From Brevibacterium marinum (GTDB taxonomy: Bacteria; Actinomycetota; Actinomycetes; Actinomycetales; Brevibacteriaceae), in NCBI RefSeq assembly GCF_011927955.1, contig NZ_JAATJN010000001.1, forward strand, positions 3,720,001 to 3,784,000: 64,000 nucleotides of DNA, written 5' to 3'. Position 1 is the first letter of the stretch; the number at the start of each line of letters is the position of its first letter. The notes under the pieces are model-generated. The model saw nothing but the letters and a program-made list of their open reading frames with translations. It ran no database searches and had not been told where the DNA came from. Shown piece by piece: positions 25,325-32,784 of the stretch. A program made the translations under genes and the position numbers.

Positions 25325-26731
25325 TCATTCCGAACCGATGTCGGCATCCGGATCCGGGTCCTTGTCACCGGCGCGCGTGATCTCGACATCGTCGATCTCT
25401 TCGGAATCTGCCGACGCGGAGGTGCCCTGCGCCCCGTCCCCGGCAGGGACCTCGTACGTCGTCGCACGCAGCGATTCGTCACTCACACGCACCCGGGTGA
25501 AGGCCGGGATGTCGTTATGGACGCTCTTGGCCTCCCAATCGAGTCCCGGAACGTAGTCGTAGAACTTCGATCCCGAGGAAGAAGTCAGAGTCAGGTACAT
25601 TGTCTGTCCCTCCTCCTTCTCCTGTTCGAGTCCGGCGTCGGAGCCTTTGACCGGCTGTCCCCCGGCATCCATGAGGAAGGTCCGATTAAAGATGTGGTCA
25701 TGGCCGGACACCACGAGGTCGATGTCGTTGCGGGCCGCGACCGGCGGAATGGCTTCGCGCAGCTGTTGCACGTCGGGGTCGCTGTTATGGGTCGCGGTCG
25801 AGTAGATCGAATGGTGGAAGCCGAGGACCTTCCACCGGGCTTCGTCGCCATGTTCGCTGACGACGTCGTCGATGAACTCCGCATGTTCCTCGGTGTCGTG
25901 GTCGTTCGAGTTGATGTTGATGAACAGAACCCCGGAATCGATGAACCAGTAGTCCCCGCCGGAGGTGATCGCTCCACCTTCACCGTGGTCGTGGCTGACA
26001 TTGGGCCGGTTGAAGTGCTGTTCATAGGACTTCGAAGTGACATCGTGGTTGCCGATGGTCGTCGCCTGCGGAACGGTCGTCGTCGCCTCGGGCGCCAGGT
26101 ACTGCTCGTACTGCCCTTGGTCGCCTGCCGAGTTCACCTGATCACCCAAGGAGTAGAAGAACCTCGGATCCTGCGCGGCCTCCAACGCGGAGGTCAGCGT
26201 CCTGTCCCACCCTGTCGCGTCATCGGGCCGACCGCCGCCGGCGCCGACTTGCGGATCACCGAAGACGAGGAATTCGCTGTCCCCATCTGAGGTCCCCGTA
26301 TCGAACCGTGCCACCGGGGAGAAGCCGTCCTCCTCGCTGCCGACCTGGTAGGCGTATTCGGTGCCCGGCTCCAGACCGGTCATGTTCGCATGATTGTAGT
26401 GACGTCCGAGGTCGGTCGAGAGACCCGAGTCGGTGGTCGGAGCGCTGTGGGCGTCTTCGGGCAGAGCCGAGCCCTCGAGTTCCGAGGTCTTTGACCAGCG
26501 AACCTCTCCCTCTCCGGGGGTCTCACTCATCCAGGACAGGTTACGTGAGGTCTCATCGGCCCCGACCTGCAGGACGGTGTCGGAGATCGCGGACTCCTCA
26601 TTCTCTTCGACCCGGGCCGAGGATGAGTGACCAGGGTCGGCGTGCGCGGGGACCGGCGGGACGACGAGAGCCGCCGACAGCACAAGTGCGGACAGGGAAC
26701 TCATCGGTGTTCTCAGGTGTCGTATTGTCAC
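25325..26731 (-). CDS. Secreted purple-acid-phosphatase-like metallophosphoesterase
   Basis: About 468 residues. An N-terminal signal peptide (RHLR charged region, then a hydrophobic SALVLSAALVVPPVP and AHA cleavage site) is followed by a fibronectin-like domain (SWMSETPGEGEVRW ... GLEPGTEYAYQVG) and a calcineurin-type phosphoesterase domain with the metal motifs VFGDPQVG, YSLGDQVN, TIGNHDV, GFHHSIYS and SGHDHIFNR. The C-terminal tail is acidic and low complexity. The start is unclear: GTG 26731 gives the best signal peptide, ATG 26749 is possible. The substrate is probably a phosphomonoester or nucleotide. The stop is 15 bp from the converging usp gene. Confidence 0.85.
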   Translation of the reverse strand: MTIRHLRTPMSSLSALVLSAALVVPPVPAHADPGHSSSARVEENEESAISDTVLQVGADETSRNLSWMSETPGEGEVRWSKTSELEGSALPEDAHSAPTTDSGLSTDLGRHYNHANMTGLEPGTEYAYQVGSEEDGFSPVARFDTGTSDGDSEFLVFGDPQVGAGGGRPDDATGWDRTLTSALEAAQDPRFFYSLGDQVNSAGDQGQYEQYLAPEATTTVPQATTIGNHDVTSKSYEQHFNRPNVSHDHGEGGAITSGGDYWFIDSGVLFININSNDHDTEEHAEFIDDVVSEHGDEARWKVLGFHHSIYSTATHNSDPDVQQLREAIPPVAARNDIDLVVSGHDHIFNRTFLMDAGGQPVKGSDAGLEQEKEEGQTMYLTLTSSSGSKFYDYVPGLDWEAKSVHNDIPAFTRVRVSDESLRATTYEVPAGDGAQGTSASADSEEIDDVEITRAGDKDPDPDADIGSE

Positions 26732-26836
26732 CCGATCATTTCTACCCATCGGTAGTGAAGGTCGCGGCGCGGGCAGGTGTCCGGCTCCGCAACTGCGGGT
26801 GAACTCTTCGTCACGAAGTGTTGCCGTGGACTGCTG

Positions 26837-26842
26837 TACAGT
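26837..26842 (+). promoter_or_regulatory. -10 box before the TPP riboswitch
   Basis: TACAGT 8 bases upstream of the start of the riboswitch helix P1, so transcription would begin almost exactly at the riboswitch. No good -35 is seen. Confidence 0.45.
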
Positions 26843-26849
26843 GGGGTCC

Positions 26850-26942
26850 ACGACAGGGGAGCGCCGCAAGGGGCGCTGAGAGTGCAGATGAAGCTGCAGA
26901 CCCTCGAACCTGATGCGGTCAGTACCGCCGAAGGAAGTCGAG
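26850..26942 (+). ncRNA. TPP riboswitch (THI element)
   Basis: The conserved TPP aptamer features are all present in order: AGGGGAGC, GCTGAGAG, the helix with GCAGA...CTGCAG, ACCCTCGAACCTGATGCGG and CAGTACCGCCGAAGGAA, closed by a CGAC/GTCG P1 helix. It lies directly before ykoE, the S component of a thiamine/HMP importer, so high thiamine pyrophosphate should turn the transporter off. The expression platform appears to sequester the ribosome-binding site (next feature). Confidence 0.95.
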
Positions 26943-26953
26943 ACTCTTCTACC

Positions 26954-26972
26954 CCTCCTTGATACGAGGAGG
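26954..26972 (+). promoter_or_regulatory. Shine-Dalgarno sequestering hairpin of the TPP riboswitch
   Basis: CCTCCT (26954-26959) can pair perfectly with AGGAGG (26967-26972), the ribosome-binding site of ykoE, around a seven-base loop. This suggests translational rather than transcriptional control; an alternative pairing partner in the aptamer was not mapped. Confidence 0.65.
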
Positions 26973-26976
26973 CACA

Positions 26977-27606
26977 ATGCCGAAAACGACCGCAGCGGAT
27001 TCTCCACAGCGGAGCGCACCGAAGTATTCCCACGTCCCGGCGACCAAGCAGTGGAGAGTCGTCGACTATGTCGTCACGGCCGTGCTCGGCATCGCCGTCG
27101 GCCTCGTCTTCTGGGTGCTGGCACTGAGCTGGAAGGCCCTCGAGCTCGGATTCCAGGCGTTCCCGCCCTCGATCGGTCTCATCGCTGGCCTCTGGGTCCT
27201 CGCCGGGCCCTTGGCCGCAGCCATCATCCGCAAACCCGGCGCCGCACTCCTGTGCGAGCTCATCGCCGCCATCGTCGAAGCCGTCCTCGGCTCCCATTTC
27301 GGGGCCACGGTTCTGCTCTCCGGCTTCGTTCAGGGCCTTGGCGCCGAACTCGTCTTCGCCGCCTTCGGCTACCGTAAGTTCAACTTGTGGGTCACGAGTC
27401 TGGCCGGGCTGCTGGCCGCCGCGTTCATGTCCGTGAGCGAGAACATCATGTACAACGCCGAATGGCAGTTCGGATTCCAGGCCGCCTACACGGTGTGCGC
27501 GATCATCTCCGGCATCGTCATCTCCGGCATCGGCGCCTGGTTCGCCTACCGGGCGATTGCGAAGACCGGGGCGCTGAGTTCGTTCGCTTCGGGCCGTGTC
27601 CACTGA
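26977..27606 (+). CDS. ykoE: ECF transporter S component YkoE (thiamine/HMP)
   Basis: A 209-residue integral membrane protein, the substrate-binding component of an energy-coupling-factor importer for hydroxymethylpyrimidine or thiamine. Five to six hydrophobic helices begin at about residue 30 (YVVTAVLGIAVGLVFWVLAL), with the family pattern GPLAAAIIRKPGAALLCE and a conserved GFVQGLGAELVFAAFGYR. ATG 26977 follows GAGGAGG. The stop shares a base with the ykoD start (TGATG). The TPP riboswitch upstream fixes the substrate class more firmly than the sequence alone. Confidence 0.93.
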   Translation: MPKTTAADSPQRSAPKYSHVPATKQWRVVDYVVTAVLGIAVGLVFWVLALSWKALELGFQAFPPSIGLIAGLWVLAGPLAAAIIRKPGAALLCELIAAIVEAVLGSHFGATVLLSGFVQGLGAELVFAAFGYRKFNLWVTSLAGLLAAAFMSVSENIMYNAEWQFGFQAAYTVCAIISGIVISGIGAWFAYRAIAKTGALSSFASGRVH

Positions 27607-29135
27607 TGGCTCTGCCGATCACGGCCCACGGATATTCGTGGACCCACGCCGATCGGGACGAACCGGCGGTCGGGCCCCTCGACCTGAGCATCAATGCAGG
27701 GCAGAAGGTTCTGCTCCTGGGCCCTTCGGGGGCAGGGAAGTCGACTCTCCTGCACGCCATCGCCGGCGTCCTGCCCGCCGAATCCGGGGAATCCACCGGT
27801 GAGCTACTCGTCGGCGACACCGTCCCCGATCCCCGCCGAGGGAAGACCGGATTGGTCCTCCAGGACCCCGACTCCCAGGTGATCTTCTCCCGCGTCGGCG
27901 ACGATGTCGCCTTCGGCATGGAGAATCTGGGGCTGCCCGCCGAGGTGATCGAATCCAGGATCTCCACCTCGCTTGGAGCCATGGGCCTCGACCCTCCGCG
28001 AAGCCACCCGACGGCGGCTCTCTCCGGCGGGCAGAAGCAGCGGTTGGCGCTGGCCGGAATCCACGCCATGGCTCCAGAGGTCATCGTCCTCGACGAACCC
28101 ACAGCGAACATCGATCCCGACTCGGCCCCGCTGGTCCGAGACGCCGTCCTCGACACTCAGGCGGCCACCTCGGCGACGATGGTCATCGTCGAACACCGGG
28201 TCGGCCTGTGGCTCGATCATGTGGACACCGTGATCGTCCTCGGCAGGGATGGACTGCTCGTCCAGGGCCCGCCGAGGCGGGTCTTCGGTGACCCTGAACT
28301 CGCCGATGAGCTGCGCGAATGCGGGATCTGGATGCCCGAGGAATGCAATCCGCACGCGGCCGTGAACCGCAGAGCGCCCACGATGGTCGGCAGTGATCCG
28401 ACCGGCGAGGTCCTGCTTGCGACCACCCGGCTCGGTGTCGGTCGTCCGGGCTCCGGGCGAACGGCCGCGGTCGATCTCGATGTGAACATCCGGTCTGGTG
28501 AGGCCATCGGTATCGTCGGTGCCAACGGTGCCGGAAAATCCACGATGGCGCTGACCCTCGCGGGGCTCATCCCCGAGGTCGAGGGCGAGGTCACGGCGCT
28601 GGGCTCCCTGCGCTCTGGGGCCAAGCATGCCAGACCCTTGCGTTGGCCCTCCCACTTCCTGGCCCCGCGGATCGGGATGGTGTTCCAAGAACCCGAGCAT
28701 CAGTTCCTGCGCTCGAGTGTGGCCGGGGAACTGGCATTGGGTCCGCGACTGGCGGGGTGGTCGAGTCACGAGATCGATGTTCGTGTCGCCGAACTGCTGG
28801 ATGCGCTGGGGCTTGAGAAGCTCGCCGAATCACACCCACAGGGTCTCTCCGGAGGAGAGAAGCGCCGGTTGTCGGTGGCGGCAATGATCGCCCCACGGCC
28901 CCGGATCCTCATCGTCGACGAACCGACGTTCGGCCAGGACGCCCTCACCTGGACGGGGCTCGTCGACCAGTTCATCGATGTGCTCGACCGCGGCAGCGCC
29001 GTGGTCGCCGTCAGCCACGACCACGACTTCCTCGATGCGATCGGCGCCCGACGATTCGAGCTGGGAACACGGACGTCGAACGGCTTCGGGGATGAGTCGG
29101 CCGATGCTGTGAGGAGGGGTGTGCGCATTGAGTGA
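27606..29135 (+). CDS. ykoD: Double ATPase of the ECF thiamine/HMP transporter (YkoD)
   Basis: A 509-residue protein with two ABC ATPase domains fused in tandem, corresponding to EcfA and EcfA' in one chain. First domain: Walker A GPSGAGKSTLL (about residues 36-46), signature LSGGQKQR, Walker B VIVLDEPTANIDP. Second domain: GANGAGKSTMAL, LSGGEKRR, ILIVDEPTFGQD. Q-loops (QDPDSQ, QEPEHQ) match ECF ATPases. It energises uptake by the YkoE/YkoC membrane pair. Start TGATG overlap with ykoE; the end overlaps the TTG start of ykoC by eight bases. Confidence 0.94.
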   Translation: MALPITAHGYSWTHADRDEPAVGPLDLSINAGQKVLLLGPSGAGKSTLLHAIAGVLPAESGESTGELLVGDTVPDPRRGKTGLVLQDPDSQVIFSRVGDDVAFGMENLGLPAEVIESRISTSLGAMGLDPPRSHPTAALSGGQKQRLALAGIHAMAPEVIVLDEPTANIDPDSAPLVRDAVLDTQAATSATMVIVEHRVGLWLDHVDTVIVLGRDGLLVQGPPRRVFGDPELADELRECGIWMPEECNPHAAVNRRAPTMVGSDPTGEVLLATTRLGVGRPGSGRTAAVDLDVNIRSGEAIGIVGANGAGKSTMALTLAGLIPEVEGEVTALGSLRSGAKHARPLRWPSHFLAPRIGMVFQEPEHQFLRSSVAGELALGPRLAGWSSHEIDVRVAELLDALGLEKLAESHPQGLSGGEKRRLSVAAMIAPRPRILIVDEPTFGQDALTWTGLVDQFIDVLDRGSAVVAVSHDHDFLDAIGARRFELGTRTSNGFGDESADAVRRGVRIE

Positions 29136-29946
29136 GTCTGTCGCCGTTGAGGATCCGGGCCAACTCATTCCCATCGTGCGCAGGACGGCACTGGTCAGGT
29201 GCAATCCCCTGACGAAGATCGCAGTGGCCCTCATCCTCATGGTCGGTGCCCTGTTGAGCATCGACGTGGTCTCCGCCGGAGTCGTGCTCGGATTCTGTCT
29301 GCTTGCGCTGCCGGCGACGGGACTCGATCTTTGGGCGGCGCTGCGACGTCTGTGGTTTCTGCCCCTCGGCGCGCTCCTGGCCGCCTGGGGCACTGCGATC
29401 CTGGCCGAGAAGACCGGGGCTGTCGTCGTCGACCTCGGACCGATCCTCATGACGTCGGGCTCCCTCGGCGCGGCTGCCCCGATCTTCCTGCGTGCCCTGG
29501 CCTTGGCGATTCCGCTCATCGTGCTCGCCTCGACGATCGGCCCCAGGGATCTCTCCGATGCTCTCATTCAGCATCTGCGCCTGCCGGAGGTCGTCGTGGT
29601 GTCCGTGTTGGCGGCCGGACGCCTGCTCGGCCTCCTCGTCAGCGAGTGGCAGACGCTGTCGATGGCCAGGCGGGCCAGAGGCGTGGCAGGCGGTTCGATC
29701 GTGAGGCGCACAGGCAGCCTCTTCACCGGCGTCTTCGTGCTGCTCGTCCGATCGATCCGCCGCGGCACCACCTTGGCCATGGCGATGGAGGGGAGGGCGT
29801 TCGGGCGGCCCGGACGGACCTGGCGCAGGCGCTCGACCTTTGGTGCCGGGGATGGTGTCGCGCTGCTGGTCTCGATAGCAGTGTGCGTGTTCGCGATCGA
29901 GGCCGCTCACGCGCTGGGGACGTGGAATCCGATCATCGGCGGCTGA
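29128..29946 (+). CDS. ykoC: ECF transporter T component YkoC (CbiQ/EcfT family)
   Basis: A 272-residue transmembrane coupling subunit. The N-terminal NPLTKIAVALILMVGALL block and the C-terminal coupling helices carrying MARRARGV and MAMEGRAFG are characteristic EcfT Ala-Arg-Xaa motifs that contact the ATPases. TTG 29128 is preferred over GTG 29119 because GAGGAGGGG lies about eight bases before it. It completes the TPP-controlled ykoEDC operon. A 21-bp tandem repeat follows its stop. Confidence 0.9.
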   Translation: MSESVAVEDPGQLIPIVRRTALVRCNPLTKIAVALILMVGALLSIDVVSAGVVLGFCLLALPATGLDLWAALRRLWFLPLGALLAAWGTAILAEKTGAVVVDLGPILMTSGSLGAAAPIFLRALALAIPLIVLASTIGPRDLSDALIQHLRLPEVVVVSVLAAGRLLGLLVSEWQTLSMARRARGVAGGSIVRRTGSLFTGVFVLLVRSIRRGTTLAMAMEGRAFGRPGRTWRRRSTFGAGDGVALLVSIAVCVFAIEAAHALGTWNPIIGG

Positions 29947-29960
29947 GGGCGTGATGTCTG

Positions 29961-30023
29961 GAGTCCGTGGTTCAGGCTCACGAGTCCGTGGTTCAGGCTC
30001 ACGAGTCCGTGGTTCAGACTCGC
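29961..30023. repeat. 21-bp tandem repeat (x3) at the 3' end of the DUF4287-like gene
   Basis: Units GAGTCCGTGGTTCAGGCTCAC at 29961, 29982 and (degenerate) 30003. On the minus strand each contains CTGAACCACGGACTC, so the stop codon of the gene ending at 30014 is repeated downstream. A GAGTC/GACTC pairing could also make a weak hairpin at 30003-30021. Confidence 0.9.
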
Positions 30024-30583
30024 CGCACCAGGTCCTTGAGTACGGATCGCCGCTCTTCGAGCGCCTCGGCGCTGGGCATCTTCGAGACGGTGAGGACGAG
30101 CAGCGTCTCGTCCTCACCGTTCTGTGACCCCGTAGTCGCCGTCTTCGGTTCGGCAGAGGCCTCGAACTTGGTTCCGTCCTCGAGGTTCGCCCGCCAGAAG
30201 GAGCGCTTCTCGGTCCGTGAGGTGCGCGGCTCGCTCTCGAGGCCGACGTCTCCGAGGGCTCCACCGGAGATGAGGAAGGCGAACCTGGTGATGACGTCGT
30301 CACGGTCGCCGGCCACGGTGCGGGAGACCGCGACGTCGAAGGTGCCATCGGCCCGCTGGCCGGGCACACGTCGGCCGATCTCCTGCTCATAGGCGACGAC
30401 GGCGCCCTGGACCCACCAGCCGTGCTTGTCCACGACCCCGTCGAACTGCGGGTAGAGGGCGTCGGCGAGTTCCTTATGACTCGCCGACTCTCCTCCTGCT
30501 GCTTCGAGGCGAGCGCGGGTCGTCGCCCACGGTTCGCCGAGGGTGCTCTCGATCGCCGCCACGTTCATCGCCTTGGTCGCCAT
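30014..30583 (-). CDS. DUF4287-like protein with C-terminal SRPBCC-like part
   Basis: A 189-residue protein. The N-terminal half (SHKELADALYPQ, GWWVQGAVVAYEQEIGRR) resembles DUF4287 proteins that precede a START/SRPBCC-type domain in actinobacteria. The second half (SFWRANLEDGTKFEASAEPK, ETLLVLTVSKMPSAEALEE) may be a short SRPBCC-like module. The biochemical role is not known. It starts at ATG 30583, six bases after TAGACT, without a ribosome-binding site. It ends in a tandem-repeated stop context. Confidence 0.65.
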   Translation of the reverse strand: MATKAMNVAAIESTLGEPWATTRARLEAAGGESASHKELADALYPQFDGVVDKHGWWVQGAVVAYEQEIGRRVPGQRADGTFDVAVSRTVAGDRDDVITRFAFLISGGALGDVGLESEPRTSRTEKRSFWRANLEDGTKFEASAEPKTATTGSQNGEDETLLVLTVSKMPSAEALEERRSVLKDLVRRV

Positions 30584-30589
30584 GGGAGA

Positions 30590-30595
30590 AGTCTA
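30590..30595 (-). promoter_or_regulatory. -10 box of the leaderless DUF4287-like gene
   Basis: TAGACT on the minus strand, six bases before ATG 30583. Confidence 0.55.
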
Positions 30596-30636
30596 GGCAA
30601 ACCCGACCGGAAGCGACAGGGCAGACGGTCACGGGG

Positions 30637-30957
30637 TCAGTCGATCTGGAGTTCGCCCATCTCGTCCCAGCCTTCGCCGTCGATCTTGCGGGAGATGATC
30701 TTCGGCGTCGACGCCAGGTGTGGACGCATGGCTTCGAGACCGGCGGCGAAGTGGTCGCTCTTGACATGCGGCTCGGCACCTTCGTCGGTGAAGGCCTCGA
30801 CGAGGACGAACTCGTTGTCATTCGACAGGCTCTTCGACCATTCGAACCAGAGGTTGCCCGGCTCTTCGCGCACCGCGTCGGTGAAGGGGCGCACCGCTTC
30901 GGGGAACTGCTCGACGCTTTCGGGCTTCACGTCATACTTCACGACGATGAAAATCAT
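30637..30957 (-). CDS. Antibiotic biosynthesis monooxygenase (ABM/YgiN-like) protein
   Basis: A 106-residue ferredoxin-like-fold protein (IFIVVKYDVKPESVEQF, EPGNLWFEWSKSLSNDNEFVLVEAF, HVKSDHFAAGLEAM) of the ABM superfamily, which includes YgiN-type quinol monooxygenases. Residues are consistent with a small dimeric enzyme, but substrate cannot be predicted. ATG 30957 follows GAGGT. It is separated from its neighbours by 50-80 bp, so it may form its own unit. Confidence 0.8.
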   Translation of the reverse strand: MIFIVVKYDVKPESVEQFPEAVRPFTDAVREEPGNLWFEWSKSLSNDNEFVLVEAFTDEGAEPHVKSDHFAAGLEAMRPHLASTPKIISRKIDGEGWDEMGELQID

Positions 30958-31039
30958 CGGCTGACCTCACTTCTCTTTGATGATGAACTGTCTGAACCAG
31001 CAAATCATATTGGCAGATCTGCCGCTGTGCTCCCCTGTC

Positions 31040-31642
31040 TCAGGCCCTTTCGGCGATGAGGACGAGGAATCCGCTGTCGGGCTCGTACGGGTGCAGCTCC
31101 CAGGTCGAGAGCTTGAGATTGACGATCATGCCCGTCGACTTCACATCGTCGATGAAGTCCGCGAAGTCGTAGCCGCGGCCCGCGCCGAAGCCGGCGACGA
31201 AGCGTCCGCCGGACTTCAGCGTCGATCTGATGTTGGACAGCGTCTGGCGCCGAGAGGCGGGATCGAGGAATGACAGGACGTTGCCGGCGCAGAAGGCCAC
31301 GTCGATGTCGGTGATGCCTGCGTCCGCGAAGTCGAATTCGGCAAGGTCACCCGTGTGCCATTCGCCGCTCGGGAAGTCCTCCTCGGCGACGGAGATGAGG
31401 AACTCGTCGAGATCGACCCCGTAGACAGTGTGGCCCTCGCTGATGAGCAGGCCGCCGGCGCGACCGGTGCCGCAGCCGGCGTCGAGGATGCGCGCACCGC
31501 GTGGGGCCATCGCATTGACGAACCGTGCCTCTCCCCCGATGTCCTGCCCGGAGGCCACGATCTTGCGCCACCTTTCGGCATAATTGGCGGAATGGTCGGG
31601 ATTGGTCTCACGGATGCGGTTCCACTGATGATCGAAGCTCAT
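31040..31642 (-). CDS. Class I SAM-dependent methyltransferase
   Basis: A 200-residue methyltransferase with motif I ILDAGCGTGRAGGLL, the acidic loop VYGVDLDEFLI, motif II WHTGDLAEFDF and IDVAFCAGNVLSF. Substrate is unknown. The start (ATG 31642) lies 12 bases from the left end of an IS630 element. Deleting the element in silico joins this ATG to the LysR stop as ATGA, so the two genes were once directly coupled. The TAGGAT box six bases before the ATG is built partly from the duplicated TA target and would still allow leaderless transcription. Confidence 0.86.
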   Translation of the reverse strand: MSFDHQWNRIRETNPDHSANYAERWRKIVASGQDIGGEARFVNAMAPRGARILDAGCGTGRAGGLLISEGHTVYGVDLDEFLISVAEEDFPSGEWHTGDLAEFDFADAGITDIDVAFCAGNVLSFLDPASRRQTLSNIRSTLKSGGRFVAGFGAGRGYDFADFIDDVKSTGMIVNLKLSTWELHPYEPDSGFLVLIAERA

Positions 31643-31648
31643 GGCCCC

Positions 31649-31654
31649 ATCCTA
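31649..31654 (-). promoter_or_regulatory. -10 box at the IS insertion site, before the methyltransferase
   Basis: TAGGAT on the minus strand, six bases before ATG 31642. Its first two bases are the TA target of the IS630 element, so the insertion replaced everything upstream while keeping the hexamer. Confidence 0.5.
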
Positions 31655-31670
31655 GTGGTGTGTCTCTGTA

Positions 31671-32756
31671 TTAGCTTGCTCGTTCGGTCAGGGTGGTGCG
31701 CGCTCGGGCGACTTTCTCCAGGATCGACTCGGCTGTCGCCGTCCACACATACGGTTTCGGGTCATCATTATTGGCATCGATATAAGCCTCGATGCTGTCG
31801 ATGAGATCGGGCACCGAGTGGAAGATCCCCCGACGCAGATTCTTCTCCGTCAGATCGCGAAACCACCTCTCGACCTGATTCAGCCACGACGATGATGTCG
31901 GCGTGAAGTGCAGGTGAAAGCGTTTGTGGTTGGCCAGCCAGTGCTTGATCACGGCATGTTTGTGCGTGGCATAGTTATCAAGCACGAGGTGGACCTGCAG
32001 ACCCTTGGGCACCTGCGAATCAACGGTTTTGAGGAAAGTCAGGAACTCCTCATGCCGATGCTTGGGAAGACACTGCCCGATGACTTTACCCGTGAGGACA
32101 TCCAGTGCGGCGAAGAGCGTCGTCGTGCCGTTTCGTTTGTAGTCATGCGTCATCGTCCCGGCCCGACCGGGAACCATCGGCAACGATGCCTGAGTGCGAT
32201 CGAGTGCCTGGATGGAAGACTTCTCGTCCATGCACAACACCACCGCCTTCTCCGGTGGGTTGAGGTAGAGACCGACGACATCGATGACCTTGGCATCGAA
32301 GTTCGGATCGTTCGAGACTTTGAACGTATCGTGCCGGTGGGGTTTGAGCCCGAGTTCGGACCAGACCCTGTGGACGGTCGAGCGGGAGACGCCGACCTTC
32401 TTGGCCATCGACCGCACCGACCAGTGGGTTTCGGCTTCAGGAGTCTCGGTCGTCGTCAGACGTACGATCTCAGCGATTGTGTCCTCAGGGATCGAGGGTT
32501 TGCGTCCGCGTCCTTTCTTCACCGTGCCCCACTGCGTGAGTCCCTCGGCTGTGAACGCCTCGCGCCAGGCGCGCACCGTCATCGCCGACACACCATGGTC
32601 GCCGGAGACGGTGCGGATGCCCACACCGTCGGCGGAGGCGAGGAGGACTCTGGCGCGGACGACTTCCCGGTGCGCGGCTGTCGATGACCGAGCGATGATC
32701 TCGAGGACTTCTCGATCGGTGTCGGTCATGGTCAACGGGGCTGCTGGAGCTGACAT
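31671..32756 (-). CDS. IS630-family transposase
   Basis: A 361-residue transposase. The N-terminal half has helix-turn-helix segments (GIRTVSGDHGVSAMTVRAWREAF; KVGVSRSTVHRVWSELGL) and a basic linker RGRKPSIP. The C-terminal DDE domain has VLCMDEKSSIQ, HLVLDNYATHKH and SSSWLNQVERWFRDL, giving D-D-E with IS630 spacing. The frame is intact, so the element is probably active. ATG 32756 is six bases from TAGAAT, again a leaderless-type start inside the element. Confidence 0.95.
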   Translation of the reverse strand: MSAPAAPLTMTDTDREVLEIIARSSTAAHREVVRARVLLASADGVGIRTVSGDHGVSAMTVRAWREAFTAEGLTQWGTVKKGRGRKPSIPEDTIAEIVRLTTTETPEAETHWSVRSMAKKVGVSRSTVHRVWSELGLKPHRHDTFKVSNDPNFDAKVIDVVGLYLNPPEKAVVLCMDEKSSIQALDRTQASLPMVPGRAGTMTHDYKRNGTTTLFAALDVLTGKVIGQCLPKHRHEEFLTFLKTVDSQVPKGLQVHLVLDNYATHKHAVIKHWLANHKRFHLHFTPTSSSWLNQVERWFRDLTEKNLRRGIFHSVPDLIDSIEAYIDANNDDPKPYVWTATAESILEKVARARTTLTERAS

Positions 32757-32762
32757 GCCCTC

Positions 32763-32768
32763 ATTCTA
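32763..32768 (-). promoter_or_regulatory. -10 box of the transposase gene
   Basis: TAGAAT on the minus strand, six bases before ATG 32756, inside the right end of the IS. Confidence 0.45.
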
Positions 32769-32784
32769 TCGCCCAACGGTATAA

